Source: Holosporales bacterium (GTDB taxonomy: Bacteria; Pseudomonadota; Alphaproteobacteria; RUG11792). From it: a DNA stretch of 52,695 nt. Of this stretch, positions 1 to 10,547 are shown in pieces. The stretch lies in the NCBI GenBank assembly GCA_031258785.1, contig JAIRMJ010000032.1:1-52695 (forward strand), in the 5' to 3' direction. The notes under the pieces were generated by a model that saw only the letters and a list, made by a program, of their open reading frames with translations, did not search any database and was not told where the DNA came from. The position numbers and the translations under genes were made by a program. Numbering within the stretch: the stretch's first letter is position 1; the number at the start of each line of letters is the position of its first letter.

Positions 1-152
1 AGGAGATATATTGATATATAGATGTTGGCTGTTGTAGCTGAGAATGTCGTGGGTAACCTATAGGGTTTTCCACACATTCTTAGCTCTTACACGTATGGAT
101 TAAAATACGGTTGACTTTATGGATAGTGTGGATTGAGAAGATCTAGCGTGTG

Positions 153-461
153 TCACACGTAAGCCGCTTTTCCTACGATGCCTTTCACATACAGCTTGCC
201 GCAATCCTTTAGGAGCGATTTAAACACGTAGTCTTCATCGTGCCATCTTATGGCAGATAGGAGTGCCCTATCGACCATATGAGGTGGTCTTTGCATTACT
301 ATCTCGAAGAGATATTCTCCATCTTTGATTCCTAGCTGTTTGATAGCTGCCCTTGTATGCAGGATTTCTTCATATAGACACTCAGTTGTAGACGTGAATT
401 TTTTCTTGTGTCGCAGGAGTGTGATCTTTTCGTATAGTATTAGGTTTTTGTTTTTTGTCAT
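153..461 (-). CDS. GTA/phage-type head-tail adaptor (g7-like), 102 aa
   Basis: Small protein that fits the head-closure/adaptor family, which sits between portal/connector and tail in siphovirus-like particles and in the alphaproteobacterial gene transfer agent. The layout matches that family: an N-terminal strand (LYEKITLLRH), a central 'TRAAIKQLG' strand where adaptors usually have 'xWAxIxPL', then a 'DEDYVF' turn and a final beta strand. The start is supported by an AAAGGAG ribosome site. It lies 21 bases downstream of the g6-like gene on the same strand, which is the order g6-g7 in GTA clusters. The family call rests on fold pattern and position rather than strong motifs. No further tail genes are visible before the window edge. 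Confidence 0.5.
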   Translation of the reverse strand: MTKNKNLILYEKITLLRHKKKFTSTTECLYEEILHTRAAIKQLGIKDGEYLFEIVMQRPPHMVDRALLSAIRWHDEDYVFKSLLKDCGKLYVKGIVGKAAYV

Positions 462-482
462 GATGTTTTTCTCCTTTAGCGA

Positions 483-1013
483 TTAGCAGACCGACAGTGG
501 TCTGTGAGCATTAACGATATGTCTTATGTATTTTGATTCCATGATGTCCGCCTCTGAGCATTCATATATGTTTTTTGATATGTGCAATATCGCCAGTTTG
601 AGGTCGTCTGGAATCTCTGCGATTCTGTCTGTTAGTCCAGCCGTATACTCGATTTCTATTGGATACTTGGAGCCGTTTGTTACGAGCAATGTCTTGTCGC
701 CATAGTTTTGCGTGGTATACAAAAATACCTCGCGGCTTCCATTGGCGAGTACTCGCTTGACGGAGATGATCTTTTTTACATGACTGACTGGCAACAGAAT
801 TTTTTTTGATGATGACAGTTCGTCGCTGTAGTGGGTGTATCTGTACGTTTTCTCCAAGATTGGTTTTTCGATGCTGTTCTCAAGTAGTTCTGTGGCGATG
901 TCAACGATGGTAGTGAGGTATGTATCCTCGTGATTGTGGTCAATCCTCAGATGAGCCTTCAGAGTTTCCAGGCTCAGTGCCTGATCTTTGTGTTTTTTGA
1001 TTATTATGTTCAT
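483..1013 (-). CDS. Head-tail connector protein, phiE125 gp8 / GTA g6-like, 176 aa
   Basis: Resembles the phage gp6/phiE125 gp8 connector family that forms the ring between portal and tail. Family features are the start 'LETLKAHLRIDHNHEDTYL' (residues about 15-33), the following helix with ATELLE, and the later 'IEIEYTAGL' strand (about 120-128) leading into 'IPDDLKLAILHI'. This beta-then-helix order is typical of RcGTA g6. It has an AAGGAGAC ribosome site 8 bases upstream. The reading frame is intact. It lies directly upstream of the g7-like gene; no capsid, portal or terminase gene is in the window. Either an isolated GTA remnant kept in the genome or the end of a prophage. Family fairly sure, role in a working particle unknown. 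Confidence 0.7.
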   Translation of the reverse strand: MNIIIKKHKDQALSLETLKAHLRIDHNHEDTYLTTIVDIATELLENSIEKPILEKTYRYTHYSDELSSSKKILLPVSHVKKIISVKRVLANGSREVFLYTTQNYGDKTLLVTNGSKYPIEIEYTAGLTDRIAEIPDDLKLAILHISKNIYECSEADIMESKYIRHIVNAHRPLSVC

Positions 1014-1321
1014 ATTGTGGGTCTCCTTGTTTTATTTATATTGATTGTGCGGACTTGTGCATGCCACTAGCATGTGATTGTCATATTTTTTCATGGAAAT
1101 GTCACAATCTTAGAGGAAACAACGTCCCATAAGCTACTAGCCACGGCCAACTTAACGTCGCATCTTCTTTGAGATCTTTCTGAAAAAGGCAGCTGAAACT
1201 ACTGCCGCCTGCATCCAGTGTACCACACATTTTCGCGAGACGCAAGCCCTTTCTTAGCCCATAAACTTTGGCACAGCCTTTTCTTATATGCACAGACTAC
1301 CTTCAAACTACGATGATTAGG

Positions 1322-1351
1322 TTGACACGGCAAGTCTGTATGGTATAGAAT
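1322..1351 (+). promoter_or_regulatory. Sigma70-like promoter of the str operon
   Basis: A perfect -35 box TTGACA at 1322-1327 is followed after 16 bases by TATAGA (1344-1349) or after 18 bases by TAGAAT (1346-1351). It points into rpsL, about 55 bases downstream. It is the strongest promoter-like sequence before the ribosomal cluster and probably drives much of it, because no comparable gap occurs inside. Confidence 0.6.
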
Positions 1352-1364
1352 ATTGCCATGAAGG

Positions 1365-1379
1365 CGGCGTTTTGCGCCG
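1365..1379 (+). promoter_or_regulatory. Short hairpin in the rpsL leader
   Basis: CGGCG and CGCCG form a perfect 5-base-pair stem around a 5-base loop. It lies between the likely transcription start and the rpsL start codon. It could be a leader element for feedback control, but it is short and could be chance. Confidence 0.25.
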
Positions 1380-1407
1380 AGAAAAGAGTGATTTATAACA
1401 TGGAAAA

Positions 1408-1779
1408 ATGCCTACTATAAGCCAGTTAATTAGGTCTCCGAGGAAGCCAAGGTTCGCTAGGAACAAGGTTCCTGCGCTTGAGGCTTGCCCGCAAAAGCGT
1501 GGCGTATGCGCACGCGTTTTCACGACAACTCCGAAGAAGCCGAACTCGGCTATGAGAAAGGTGGCCCGTGTTCGTTTAACGAACGGATATGAGGTAACTG
1601 GATACATTCCAGGTGAGGGGCACAACCTCCAGGAGCACTCTGTCGTCATGATTAGGGGGGGCCGTGTCAAGGACTTGCCCGGTGTTAGGTATCACATCAT
1701 AAGAGGTGTTTTAGATACACATGGCGTAAAGGACAGGAAGCAGGCGCGCTCCAGGTATGGCGCCAAGAAGCCGAAATGA
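1408..1779 (+). CDS. rpsL: Ribosomal protein S12
   Basis: Small-subunit protein of the decoding centre. The 123-residue product is near identical to bacterial S12, with the signature [10 protein letters not shown] around residues 40-49 and [12 protein letters not shown] around 84-95. Both lysines that are changed in classic streptomycin-resistant mutants are present, as is the Asp of the KDLPG loop that RimO modifies in other bacteria. First gene of the str-S10-spc-alpha cluster, following the TTGACA promoter. The start is the ATG matching the family N-terminus MPTI. Confidence 0.97.
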   Translation: MPTISQLIRSPRKPRFARNKVPALEACPQKRGVCARVFTTTPKKPNSAMRKVARVRLTNGYEVTGYIPGEGHNLQEHSVVMIRGGRVKDLPGVRYHIIRGVLDTHGVKDRKQARSRYGAKKPK

Positions 1780-1802
1780 TTTTTGTTATAAGAGGAAGGT
1801 AG

Positions 1803-2273
<471 letters not shown>

Positions 2274-2298
2274 CCACTGGGAGGAAAAGACAGGATTT

Positions 2299-4368
2299 AT
2301 GAAACGTGCAACGTCTATAGAGAGGTATAGAAATATCGGCATCATGGCTCACATCGATGCTGGCAAGACTACCACAACGGAGCGGATCTTATATTATACG
2401 GGAAAGTCCTATAAGATAGGCGAGGTTCATGAAGGCGCCGCAACAATGGATTGGATGGAGCAGGAGCAGGAGAGAGGAATAACGATTACGTCAGCTGCGA
2501 CAACATGCTTCTGGAAGGATCACAGGATTAACATTATAGACACTCCTGGACATGTTGATTTCACAATAGAGGTTGAAAGGAGTCTCAGGGTTCTAGATGG
2601 AGCTGTAACGGTGTTTGATGGCGTCGCTGGCGTTGAGCCCCAATCGGAAACAGTCTGGCGGCAGGCGGACAAGTACAGAGTCCCGAGGATCTGCTTCGTA
2701 AACAAATTGGACCGCATGGGAGCGAATTTTTACCGCTGTATTGATATGATAGTGGAGAGATTGGGTGCGCGTGCCTTACCCCTCACATTACCCATAGGTA
2801 ATGAAGCAGATTTCGAAGGGCTGGTCGATATAGTTGAGATGAAGGCATACATATGGCACAACGAGGATCTCGGCGCCAAATACGATACAGTTGAGATTCC
2901 GGCGAATATGCTTGAACAAACACAGAAGTACAGACATGAAATGCTTGAGATTATCGTTGAGGCCGATGACGCGGTGATGGAGGCGTATCTTGAGGGAAAA
3001 GAGATATCCGTAGAGATGACTAAGAAATGCATAAGAAAGGGGACGATAGCTGGTCTCTTCGTCCCTGTCCTCTGCGGAACGGCATTCAAGAACAAGGGTG
3101 TGCAGACCCTGCTTGATGCAGTTGTGGATTACCTCCCTTCACCATTGGATATAGGTGATATTCACTGCACAGATCTTAATGGATCGGAAGTAACGCGCAA
3201 GCCGGAAGATACGGCTCCATTCGCAGGACTGGCTTTCAAGATAATGACAGACCCGTTTGTTGGCAGTATCACGTTTTTGCGTATATACTCTGGCGTTGTT
3301 GAATCCGGCACTAGCGTTCTGAATTCTGTCAAAGACAAGAACGAGAGAATTGGCCGCATGCTGTTAATGCACGCAAACAATAGAGAGGATATAAAGTACG
3401 CAGCTGCCGGCGATATAGTGGCCCTCTGTGGATTAAAGTATACAACAACTGGTGAAACGTTATGTTCGCAAACGGCTCCTGTTATTTTAGAGAAAATGGA
3501 GTTTCCAGAGCCAGTCATAGAGATTGCGATCGAACCGAACACAAAAGCCGATCAAGAGAAGATGGGCATAGCATTATCACGCATGGCAGCAGAAGACCCG
3601 TCGTTTAGGGTCTCCTCAGATGCTGAGAGTGGACAAACGATCATAAAAGGCATGGGCGAGCTGCATCTTGAAATAAAGGTCGATATCCTCAAAAGGGAGT
3701 ATAAGGTCGATGCGAAGGTCGGCGCTCCGCAAGTTGCATACCGAGAAACAATAACGAGGCAGAACGATATCGATTACACGCACAAAAAGCAGACGGGTGG
3801 GGCAGGGCAGTTTGCCCGGATAAAACTCGTGTTTGAACCTCTTGAGCCAGGATCAGGCTTTGTATTTGAGAACAAGATCGTTGGCGGTGTTGTTCCAAAG
3901 GAATACATACCAGGCGTGGTAAAGGGTTTAAATTCTGCACTGAACACTGGTGTGATCGCTGGATTCCCTATGATTGACTTTAAAGCAACGTTGGTGGATG
4001 GCGCATATCACGATGTCGATTCAAGCGTGTTGGCATTCGAGATAGCTGCCCGCGCCGCCTTTAGGGAAGGTATTGGAAAATGTACGCCGCGGCTACTAGA
4101 GCCAATTATGAAAGTGGACGTAGTAACGCCAGAGGACTATATGGGAGATATCATTGGCGACCTGAATAGTCGAAGAGGCCAGATTTCTGGAATGGATCAA
4201 AGAGGCAATGCACGTGAGATTTCCGCAATGGTTCCACTGGCAAATATGTTCGGATATGTGAATATATTGAGGTCAATGAGCCAAGGAAGAGCGCAATTTT
4301 CTATGACATTTGATCATTATGATCAAGTTCCGCAGCAAATTGCTGATGAAATCAAAAACAAGATGTAG
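2299..4368 (+). CDS. fusA: Elongation factor G
   Basis: GTPase that translocates tRNA and mRNA on the ribosome and, with ribosome recycling factor (frr is also in this window), splits ribosomes. At 689 residues it is near the usual length. GTP-binding motifs are AHIDAGKTT (17-25), RGIT in switch 1, DTPGHVDF (81-88) and NKLD (135-138). Domains III-V follow, including GMGELHLEI. No truncation or unusual insertion is seen. It sits between rpsG and tuf. Confidence 0.97.
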   Translation: MKRATSIERYRNIGIMAHIDAGKTTTTERILYYTGKSYKIGEVHEGAATMDWMEQEQERGITITSAATTCFWKDHRINIIDTPGHVDFTIEVERSLRVLDGAVTVFDGVAGVEPQSETVWRQADKYRVPRICFVNKLDRMGANFYRCIDMIVERLGARALPLTLPIGNEADFEGLVDIVEMKAYIWHNEDLGAKYDTVEIPANMLEQTQKYRHEMLEIIVEADDAVMEAYLEGKEISVEMTKKCIRKGTIAGLFVPVLCGTAFKNKGVQTLLDAVVDYLPSPLDIGDIHCTDLNGSEVTRKPEDTAPFAGLAFKIMTDPFVGSITFLRIYSGVVESGTSVLNSVKDKNERIGRMLLMHANNREDIKYAAAGDIVALCGLKYTTTGETLCSQTAPVILEKMEFPEPVIEIAIEPNTKADQEKMGIALSRMAAEDPSFRVSSDAESGQTIIKGMGELHLEIKVDILKREYKVDAKVGAPQVAYRETITRQNDIDYTHKKQTGGAGQFARIKLVFEPLEPGSGFVFENKIVGGVVPKEYIPGVVKGLNSALNTGVIAGFPMIDFKATLVDGAYHDVDSSVLAFEIAARAAFREGIGKCTPRLLEPIMKVDVVTPEDYMGDIIGDLNSRRGQISGMDQRGNAREISAMVPLANMFGYVNILRSMSQGRAQFSMTFDHYDQVPQQIADEIKNKM

Positions 4369-4417
4369 TAGAATCGCGGAAGTGTTGATAATTTTTTTGA
4401 AGAGAATGGAGTAGGAG

Positions 4418-5608
4418 ATGGCGAAAGAGAAGTTTGAAAGAGTGAAGCCGCATTGTAATGTTGGGACCATTGGGCACGTTGATCATGGCAAAACGACACT
4501 AACTGCGGCGATCACCCGTGTCCTATCCAAGATGGGCAAGGCCGAGTATCAGCCGTATGACCAGATTGATGGCGCTCCTGAGGAGAAGGCCCGTGGGATC
4601 ACTATTTCTACTGCTCACGTCGAGTATGAAACCGAAAAACGCCATTATGCTCACGTGGATTGCCCAGGCCACGCTGACTATGTAAAGAATATGATAACCG
4701 GTGCAGCGCAGATGGATGGTGCCATTCTCGTCGTCTCTGCTGCTGATGGACCAAAGCCCCAAACGAGGGAGCACGTGCTTCTTGCTCGTCAGGTCGGCGT
4801 TCCTGCCCTTCTCGTATATTTGAATAAAATGGATTTGGTGGATGATCCAGAATTAGTGGATCTGGTTGAGATGGAGGTAAGAGAGCTTCTAAATTCGTAC
4901 AACTTTCCTGGCGACGATATTCCGATTGTTCGTGGTGCTGCTATTGCCGCGCTAGAGGACGGCGATAAGACACTCGGTGAAGACTCTATCATGAAACTAA
5001 TGGAGGCTATCGATAGTTATATCCCGCAACCGAAACGGGCTGTTGATAAACCTTTTCTCCTTCCAATCGAGGATGTATTCTCAATCTCAGGCCGTGGCAC
5101 GGTTGTTACTGGCCGTGTAGAAAGAGGCGTCATAAAAGTTGGAGATGAAATTGAAATAGTGGGCATCAAGCCAACTCAAAAGACGACTATTACCGGCGTT
5201 GAGATGTTTAAGAAGCTGCTAGATCAAGGAGAGGCCGGAGACAACATTGGAGCCCTACTGCGTGGTACAAAGAGAGAAGAAGTCGAAAGAGGACAAGTTC
5301 TGGCGGCACCAGGCACCATCACCCCACACACAGAGTTTGAGGCAGAGGTTTACGTGTTGACGAAAGAAGAAGGCGGGAGACATACCCCATTCTTTGGCAA
5401 TTATCGTCCGCAATTTTACTTTCGTACGACTGATGTTACTGGCTCTGTCACACTGCCATCTGGGGTGGATATGGTGATGCCAGGTGACAACGTGAGATTT
5501 AAGGTCGACCTAATCTCCCCGATCGCAATGGAAGAGAATCTAAGATTTGCGATCAGAGAAGGTGGACGGACGATTGGTGCCGGCGTAGTTACGAAGATCA
5601 TAAAGTAG
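4418..5608 (+). CDS. tuf: Elongation factor Tu
   Basis: GTPase that carries aminoacyl-tRNA to the ribosomal A site. The 396-residue protein is full length, with GHVDHGKTT (19-27), RGITI, DCPGH (81-85) and NKMD (136-139), then the two beta-barrel domains. The start follows GGAG/AGGAG directly upstream of the ATG. Its position between fusA and rpsJ joins the str and S10 operons into one run. Whether a second tuf copy exists elsewhere cannot be seen. Confidence 0.97.
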   Translation: MAKEKFERVKPHCNVGTIGHVDHGKTTLTAAITRVLSKMGKAEYQPYDQIDGAPEEKARGITISTAHVEYETEKRHYAHVDCPGHADYVKNMITGAAQMDGAILVVSAADGPKPQTREHVLLARQVGVPALLVYLNKMDLVDDPELVDLVEMEVRELLNSYNFPGDDIPIVRGAAIAALEDGDKTLGEDSIMKLMEAIDSYIPQPKRAVDKPFLLPIEDVFSISGRGTVVTGRVERGVIKVGDEIEIVGIKPTQKTTITGVEMFKKLLDQGEAGDNIGALLRGTKREEVERGQVLAAPGTITPHTEFEAEVYVLTKEEGGRHTPFFGNYRPQFYFRTTDVTGSVTLPSGVDMVMPGDNVRFKVDLISPIAMEENLRFAIREGGRTIGAGVVTKIIK

Positions 5609-5613
5609 AGTGA

Positions 5614-5937
5614 ATGGAAAAACAACCGATGGAAGCAAGGACTATCAGAATCAAATTAAAGGCATACGACCATCAGCTGCTTGATCAGTCAGTGAGGGAA
5701 ATAGTCCATGCTGCGAAAAGAACAGGAGCGAGCGTGATAGGCCCAGTGCCGCTGCCAATGAAGATTGAGAGATTTACAGTTAACCGATCGCCGCATATAG
5801 ACAAGGAATCTAGAGAACAATTTGAAATCAGAACTCATGGACGGCTGCTCGATATAAAGGATTGGCTTCCGCAAACTGTCGATGCTCTGATGAAGCTAGA
5901 CCTGGCTGCTGGCGTCGATGTTGAGATTAAATCATAA
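5614..5937 (+). CDS. rpsJ: Ribosomal protein S10
   Basis: Small-subunit head protein, also NusE in transcription antitermination. The family core '[16 protein letters not shown]' starts near residue 11, and the C-terminal half has [18 protein letters not shown]. The 107-residue frame has two possible starts, at 5614 and at 5629 (MEARTIRI). The second gives the more usual 102-residue length, but neither has a clear ribosome site. Only 5 bases follow tuf, so no separate S10 leader exists here. Confidence 0.95.
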   Translation: MEKQPMEARTIRIKLKAYDHQLLDQSVREIVHAAKRTGASVIGPVPLPMKIERFTVNRSPHIDKESREQFEIRTHGRLLDIKDWLPQTVDALMKLDLAAGVDVEIKS

Positions 5938-5949
5938 GGTGATTGCAAA

Positions 5950-6603
5950 ATGCGCAGTGGACTAATGGCAACAAAACTCGGAATGACGCAGATGTTCAAA
6001 GAGGACGGAACGCAAGTTCCGGTGACAGTGCTTAAGGTTGAGCCGAACGTTGTAGTCGCACTCAAGAATCGAGATGAACACGGCTACGTTGCCGTCCAGT
6101 TGGGGACTAATGAGACACATGACCGAAAGATCAAGAAACCGCAGTCAGGTTATTACAAAAAACTTGGATCAAAGAATTACAGAAGATTAAAGGAATTTAG
6201 GGTCGACAGCACTGAGAATTACGTTGTTGGAGATGTAATTGGCGTGACGCACTTTCAGCCGGGGCAATACATCGATATAACCGGGATAACCAAAGGAAAA
6301 GGTTTTGCCGGTGGTATGAAACGACACGGATTCGGCGGCCTTAGGGCGAGTCACGGTGTGTCTATCACCCACAGATGTCATGGCTCGACTGGAAATAGAA
6401 CGCAGCCAGGCAAAGTCTTCAAAGGAAAGAAGATGGCTGGACATATGGGGGATGTACAGGTAACCATACAGAATCTGAAGATACACCTAGTGGATGCTGA
6501 GAAGGGCGTAATCTTGGTTCACGGGGCTGTTCCTGGATGTAAGAGCGGAACCGTCTACGTTAAGGATGCAATAAAGAAGGCGGCACCAGGAGCTAGTAGG
6601 TAA
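5950..6603 (+). CDS. rplC: Ribosomal protein L3
   Basis: Early 23S rRNA binder near the peptidyl transferase centre. It is 217 residues long, with the start MRSGLMATKLGMTQMF and the loop containing GKGFAGGMKRHGF and PGKVFKGKKMAGHMG. An AAGGTG ribosome site overlaps the rpsJ stop. In the loop before PGKVF the order is G-N-R-T-Q, where many bacteria have G-Q-N/R-Q-T/D, so the Gln methylated by PrmB in E. coli (position 150 there) appears to be Thr. Otherwise ordinary. Confidence 0.96.
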   Translation: MRSGLMATKLGMTQMFKEDGTQVPVTVLKVEPNVVVALKNRDEHGYVAVQLGTNETHDRKIKKPQSGYYKKLGSKNYRRLKEFRVDSTENYVVGDVIGVTHFQPGQYIDITGITKGKGFAGGMKRHGFGGLRASHGVSITHRCHGSTGNRTQPGKVFKGKKMAGHMGDVQVTIQNLKIHLVDAEKGVILVHGAVPGCKSGTVYVKDAIKKAAPGASR

Positions 6604-6608
6604 GAATA

Positions 6609-7226
6609 ATGAAACTTAATATCATAGACAAAACGAATCAGATTACCGGTGAGTTGCAACTTTCCGACGATGTGTTTGGACTGGTACCACGAAAAGATAT
6701 CATGTCTCGTGTTGTGTTATGGCAGCTCGCAAAACGACGAAGCGGGACACACTCAACGAAGGGCAAATCAACCGTACATGGGACGACGAGAAAATGTGTA
6801 AGACAAAAGGGATCAGGAGGCGCTCGACACGGGTCGAAGAAGGCTGTACAATTTCGCGGAGGCGGGATAGTGTTTGGTCCGGTTGTAAGAGAACATAGCT
6901 TTTCAATTACAAAAAAAGTCAGAAAGCTAGGCCTACGCATGGCATTATCAACTAAAGCAAGGTCAGGCGATCTCGTGGTGGTTGATACGTTGCAACAAAA
7001 AACTGCTATAAAAACGAAGGAATTTATGGGACGTTTTGGGAGACAAGCTAAAACGGCATTATTCGTGGATACGGAAAAAGACGAAAGGATTCTAAACGCT
7101 ATTTCAAATATCGTTGGCTATGATTTTGTTCCACAACTAGGAGCAAATGTGTACGATATAATCAGAAAAGAGAAATTAATAATTTCAGTAGAAGCGATAA
7201 AAGCTCTGGAAAGTAGATTGGTATGA
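6609..7226 (+). CDS. rplD: Ribosomal protein L4
   Basis: Large-subunit protein lining the exit tunnel. It has 205 residues, with the tunnel-loop region carrying GTRKCVRQKGSGGARHG and FRGGGIVFGP (about residues 57-100). That segment is what identifies L4. The stop overlaps the rplW start by four bases (ATGA), implying coupled translation. In several bacteria L4 represses its own S10 operon; no leader for this is visible here. Confidence 0.95.
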   Translation: MKLNIIDKTNQITGELQLSDDVFGLVPRKDIMSRVVLWQLAKRRSGTHSTKGKSTVHGTTRKCVRQKGSGGARHGSKKAVQFRGGGIVFGPVVREHSFSITKKVRKLGLRMALSTKARSGDLVVVDTLQQKTAIKTKEFMGRFGRQAKTALFVDTEKDERILNAISNIVGYDFVPQLGANVYDIIRKEKLIISVEAIKALESRLV

Positions 7227-7534
7227 CGGATAGACAAAAAGCTACTGCAACAGATTACGATATCGTACGCTATCCAGTTCTAACTGAGAAATCGACGAGG
7301 ATTCTGGAGAAATCGAATGCTTATGTGTTTGTTGTTGATAAATACGCCACGAAGCCGTTGGTCAAGAGAGCAGTGGAGCGGATTTTCGGCGTAAATGTGG
7401 TCTCTGTGAACACAATTCTAACAAAAGGAAAGCGAAAGGTGTTCAGAGGTATTCGCGGACGCAGAGCAGATTACAAAAAAGCAATGGTAAAACTTAAAGC
7501 TGGCGAGAGTATCGAGTTAGGGGCGGGAGCGTAG
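7223..7534 (+). CDS. rplW: Ribosomal protein L23
   Basis: Protein at the tunnel exit and docking site for SRP and trigger factor. It has 103 residues, with the N-terminal [14 protein letters not shown], the [11 protein letters not shown] strand and the basic [14 protein letters not shown] loop. The start overlaps the rplD stop. Confidence 0.95.
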   Translation: MTDRQKATATDYDIVRYPVLTEKSTRILEKSNAYVFVVDKYATKPLVKRAVERIFGVNVVSVNTILTKGKRKVFRGIRGRRADYKKAMVKLKAGESIELGAGA

Positions 7535-7538
7535 TTAC

Positions 7539-8360
7539 ATGGGATTAAAAAGATATAAAGCAGTAACAACCTCGCAACGACAGCTCATAAACATTGACAG
7601 GAAAGAGCTGTGGAAAGGGAAGCCATACAAAAAACTTACAGTCGTAAATGTTGATCGGGCCGGGAGAAACAATCATGGACATATCACTGTATGGAACCGC
7701 GGTGGTGGCCACAAGAGACGGTACCGACAAATTGATTTTCTCAGGGATAAACGTGATATTATAGCAACAGTGCAGAGGATAGAATACGATCCTAATCGGA
7801 GCTCGTTCATAGCATTACTGCAATATACGGACGGAGAATACAGATATATAATAGCTCCTCAGAAATTGAAGATAGGAGACGCCGTGATAGCATCGGATAA
7901 GGCAGATATAAAGCCTGGAAACATGATGTTAATGAAAAGTATCCCAGTTGGAACGACGATCCATAACATTGAGCTAAAAAAAGGAAAAGGGGCTCAGCTG
8001 GCCCGCTCTGCTGGAGCTGCGGTCCAGTTAGTTGGACGTGATGGTGAATACGTAATTCTCAGGCTACCTTCCGGTGAACAGAGGCTTGTGAATGGAACGT
8101 GTACAGCGACTATAGGCGAGGTCTCAAATCCGGATCATCAAAATAGAAGCTATGGTAAGGCTGGAAGGAATAGGTGGCTCGGGAAGAGACCGTGTGTTCG
8201 AGGCGTTGCTATGAACCCGGTAGATCATCCGCACGGCGGAGGTGAAGGTAAAACTTCTGGCGGAAGACATCCTGTAACTCCATGGGGGATTTCTACGAAA
8301 GGGAAAAAAACCCGTAGAAACAAACGAACCAGTCAGTATATAATGTCGAAGCGAAAGTAG
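7539..8360 (+). CDS. rplB: Ribosomal protein L2
   Basis: Highly conserved 23S rRNA binder needed for subunit joining and peptidyl transfer. The full-length 273-residue protein carries [19 protein letters not shown] near residues 43-61 and the signature [17 protein letters not shown] near 222-238. The His in the PHGGG loop is present. Four bases separate it from rplW. Confidence 0.97.
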   Translation: MGLKRYKAVTTSQRQLINIDRKELWKGKPYKKLTVVNVDRAGRNNHGHITVWNRGGGHKRRYRQIDFLRDKRDIIATVQRIEYDPNRSSFIALLQYTDGEYRYIIAPQKLKIGDAVIASDKADIKPGNMMLMKSIPVGTTIHNIELKKGKGAQLARSAGAAVQLVGRDGEYVILRLPSGEQRLVNGTCTATIGEVSNPDHQNRSYGKAGRNRWLGKRPCVRGVAMNPVDHPHGGGEGKTSGGRHPVTPWGISTKGKKTRRNKRTSQYIMSKRK

Positions 8361-8371
8361 GGAAAGCGTAG

Positions 8372-8647
8372 ATGTCTAGATCTGTTTGGAAAGGACCATT
8401 TTTTGATCGATACCTGCTCAAGAAGGCGGAAAAGGTGAAGGCCTCTGGGCGGTCGGATGTAATCAAGATCTGGTCGCGTCGATCGACTATCCTACCGCAA
8501 TTTGTTGGGTTAACATTTGGCGTGCATAACGGGAAGAAATTCATTCCTGTATCTGTTACCGAGAATATTGTCGGGCATAAGTTTGGTGAGTTCGCTCCAA
8601 CCCGCACGTACTACGGGCATGGAGCTGATAAGAAGGCGAAGAAATGA
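8372..8647 (+). CDS. rpsS: Ribosomal protein S19
   Basis: Small-subunit head protein that contacts S13 and tRNA. It has 91 residues and the family start [18 protein letters not shown], then the [17 protein letters not shown] end. The last four bases overlap the rplV start. Confidence 0.96.
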   Translation: MSRSVWKGPFFDRYLLKKAEKVKASGRSDVIKIWSRRSTILPQFVGLTFGVHNGKKFIPVSVTENIVGHKFGEFAPTRTYYGHGADKKAKK

Positions 8648-9006
8648 GTGAACTAGGAAATAATACGGCGAAGTCGATTTTACGCAAGATTCGTGTGAGT
8701 CCACAAAAGTTAAATCTCGTTGCCTCAATGATCAGAGGAATGCCAGCTTCAAGGGCTTTAAATGTTCTACGCTATTCGAAGAAACGGATCGCAATCGATG
8801 TGAAAAAAACTCTCATGTCGGCGATCGCAAATGCAGAGAACAATAATGGCATCGACGCTGGTACGCTGTATGTAAAGGAAGCGTACACAGGAGATGGAAT
8901 AAGATTGCGGCGGTTCCACCCTAGGGGGCGCGGCAGAGGTGGTGTGATTATGAAACCATTCAGCAACTTAACCATAGTTGTCGAAGCCAGAAGGGCAGAG
9001 AGTTGA
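8644..9006 (+). CDS. rplV: Ribosomal protein L22
   Basis: Tunnel protein whose beta hairpin forms part of the exit-tunnel constriction. It has 120 residues. Visible family parts are [19 protein letters not shown] and the hairpin end with [21 protein letters not shown] overlap with rpsS. Confidence 0.95.
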   Translation: MSELGNNTAKSILRKIRVSPQKLNLVASMIRGMPASRALNVLRYSKKRIAIDVKKTLMSAIANAENNNGIDAGTLYVKEAYTGDGIRLRRFHPRGRGRGGVIMKPFSNLTIVVEARRAES

Positions 9007-9007
9007 T

Positions 9008-9664
9008 ATGGGACAGAAGGTAAATCCCGTCGGGATGAGATTAGGTATCCTGCGGACGTGGGAATCCAGGTGGGTTGCCAGTCGTGGATACTCTGAACTA
9101 CTGTTCAATGATCTTGCGATACGAGACTATATTCAACGACACTATAAGTCGGCTGGAGTTGCGAGAGTCGTGGTTGAAAGACCGGCGAAGAAGGTATCGA
9201 TTGAAATTTATTCGTCAAGGCCGGGGGTTTTGATCGGGAAAGGAGGGGCTGATCTGGACAAACTTAGAAAGAAGCTCTCCGAATTAGCAAAGACCGAGAT
9301 TTCCATAAACGTTGTAAATATCCGAAAGCCGGAGCTTGATGCGTACCTAATAGCTGAAGGTATCGCTTTTCAAATTGAGAAGCGAGTTTCGTACAGACGT
9401 GCCATGAAAAGAGCTATGCAGTCAGCGATGAAATTAGGAGCGCTTGGTATACGTGTGAACGTTTCTGGCAGACTAAATGGGGCAGAGATTGCTAGGGTGG
9501 AATGGTATAGAGAAGGTAGGGTGCCACTACACACTCTCAGGTCAGATGTTGACTTCAGTGTCAGTGTTGCTAAAACGACGTACGGCACGTGTGGCGTGAA
9601 GGTGTGGATATATAAGGGCGATTACGAAGTTGGCGATGTATATTCAAGAGATAAGAAGGTATAG
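9008..9664 (+). CDS. rpsC: Ribosomal protein S3
   Basis: Small-subunit protein at the mRNA entry channel. The frame is open from 8978, but the family start [14 protein letters not shown] is at 9008, one base after the rplV stop, giving 218 residues. The KH motif region '[19 protein letters not shown]' and the C-terminal [18 protein letters not shown] segment are clear. Confidence 0.96.
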   Translation: MGQKVNPVGMRLGILRTWESRWVASRGYSELLFNDLAIRDYIQRHYKSAGVARVVVERPAKKVSIEIYSSRPGVLIGKGGADLDKLRKKLSELAKTEISINVVNIRKPELDAYLIAEGIAFQIEKRVSYRRAMKRAMQSAMKLGALGIRVNVSGRLNGAEIARVEWYREGRVPLHTLRSDVDFSVSVAKTTYGTCGVKVWIYKGDYEVGDVYSRDKKV

Positions 9665-9669
9665 GCGAT

Positions 9670-10080
9670 ATGTTGTTTCCCAAAAAAACAAAATTTCGCA
9701 AAGCTTTCAAGGGTCGCATAAAGGGTGTGGCAACTACTGGTACAGAGGTAGATTTTGGGAGCTATGGTCTTAAGGCTCTGGAGCCGGCTAGGATCAGTGC
9801 CCGCCAAATTGAAGCGGCGCGACGTGCGATCTCAAGATGCATGAAAAGGGCAGGACGCGTGTGGATCAGAATCTTTCCTGACCTACCAGTTTCTAAAAAG
9901 CCTGCCGAAGTCAGGATGGGAAGTGGCAAAGGATCTCCAGAATACTGGGCCTGCAGAGTAAGGCCGGGCAGGGTAATGTTTGAAGTAGATGGAGTTCCTG
10001 AATCAGTGGCAGTAGCAGCGTTCGGATTGGCCGCGGCAAAACTGCCGATAAGAACAAAATTTATTAAGCGAATAGTTTAG
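9670..10080 (+). CDS. rplP: Ribosomal protein L16
   Basis: Large-subunit protein near the A-site tRNA elbow. At 136 residues it has the family start [16 protein letters not shown] and the [20 protein letters not shown] and [15 protein letters not shown] segments. Five bases follow rpsC. Confidence 0.96.
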   Translation: MLFPKKTKFRKAFKGRIKGVATTGTEVDFGSYGLKALEPARISARQIEAARRAISRCMKRAGRVWIRIFPDLPVSKKPAEVRMGSGKGSPEYWACRVRPGRVMFEVDGVPESVAVAAFGLAAAKLPIRTKFIKRIV

Positions 10081-10097
10081 ATTGGGAGCTGATTTAT

Positions 10098-10292
10098 ATG
10101 AAATTTTCTGAGCTGTTACACAAGGACCAAAAAGACCTCTGCCAGATGTGTACAGATTTAAAGCAGGAGCACATGAACTTGAGGATTCTTTCGAAGACGA
10201 CGCAAGAGACGAAGACGGCAGCTATCCGCCTGTGCAAGAGGAATATAGCCAGAGTCAAAACGCGCTTAACCCAAATGAGAGCGAAGAAGTAG
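10098..10292 (+). CDS. rpmC: Ribosomal protein L29
   Basis: Short two-helix protein at the tunnel exit. It has 64 residues. The helix pair from [15 protein letters not shown] to the C-terminal [11 protein letters not shown] matches L29, and its place between L16 and S17 is decisive because the sequence itself is poorly conserved. Confidence 0.9.
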   Translation: MKFSELLHKDQKDLCQMCTDLKQEHMNLRILSKTTQETKTAAIRLCKRNIARVKTRLTQMRAKK

Positions 10293-10300
10293 GAGAAAGT

Positions 10301-10546
10301 ATGCCGCGTCGTGTTTTACATGGAGTTATTGTTAGCGATAAGAACGATAAGACTGTAACAGTCAAAGTTGAACAACGTGTCATGCACCCTATCTATAAGA
10401 AATACGTGCGAGCGCACAAAAAATATGCGGCACACGATGAGGAGAACAAATTTAAAATAGGAGAGATGGTGCAGATAATTGAATCTCGGCCTATATCAAA
10501 GACGAAGAAATGGGTGGTAGAAACAATAGCGAAGGGGAAGGGCTAA
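10301..10546 (+). CDS. rpsQ: Ribosomal protein S17
   Basis: Primary 16S rRNA binder. The frame is open from 10148 inside rpmC, but the true start is the ATG at 10301, preceded by TAGGAGA, giving 81 residues that begin [19 protein letters not shown]. The [18 protein letters not shown] segment is characteristic. Confidence 0.95.
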   Translation: MPRRVLHGVIVSDKNDKTVTVKVEQRVMHPIYKKYVRAHKKYAAHDEENKFKIGEMVQIIESRPISKTKKWVVETIAKGKG

Positions 10547-10547
10547 G

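Larger units (their letters stand above)
1014..1407. other. Intergenic region between GTA-like genes and rpsL
   Basis: A 394-base divergent region. The left end carries the leader of the connector gene on the minus strand. The right end carries the promoter and short hairpin before rpsL, listed separately. The middle (about 1090-1310) holds only a 63-codon minus-strand open frame with no family resemblance, and I see no RNA gene in it. Confidence 0.6.

Noticed and set aside
1-77. Minus-strand frame starting at 77 and open to the window edge
   Set aside because: Only 25 codons are visible, with a weak ribosome site; it could be a third GTA-like gene but nothing supports it.
1102-1293. 63-codon minus-strand open frame before rpsL
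   Set aside because: No family resemblance, no ribosome site and no convincing protein composition.
1014-1320. Possible small RNA (SRP RNA, 6S or tmRNA) before rpsL
   Set aside because: I looked for the conserved 4.5S loop and the tRNA-like end of tmRNA and found neither.
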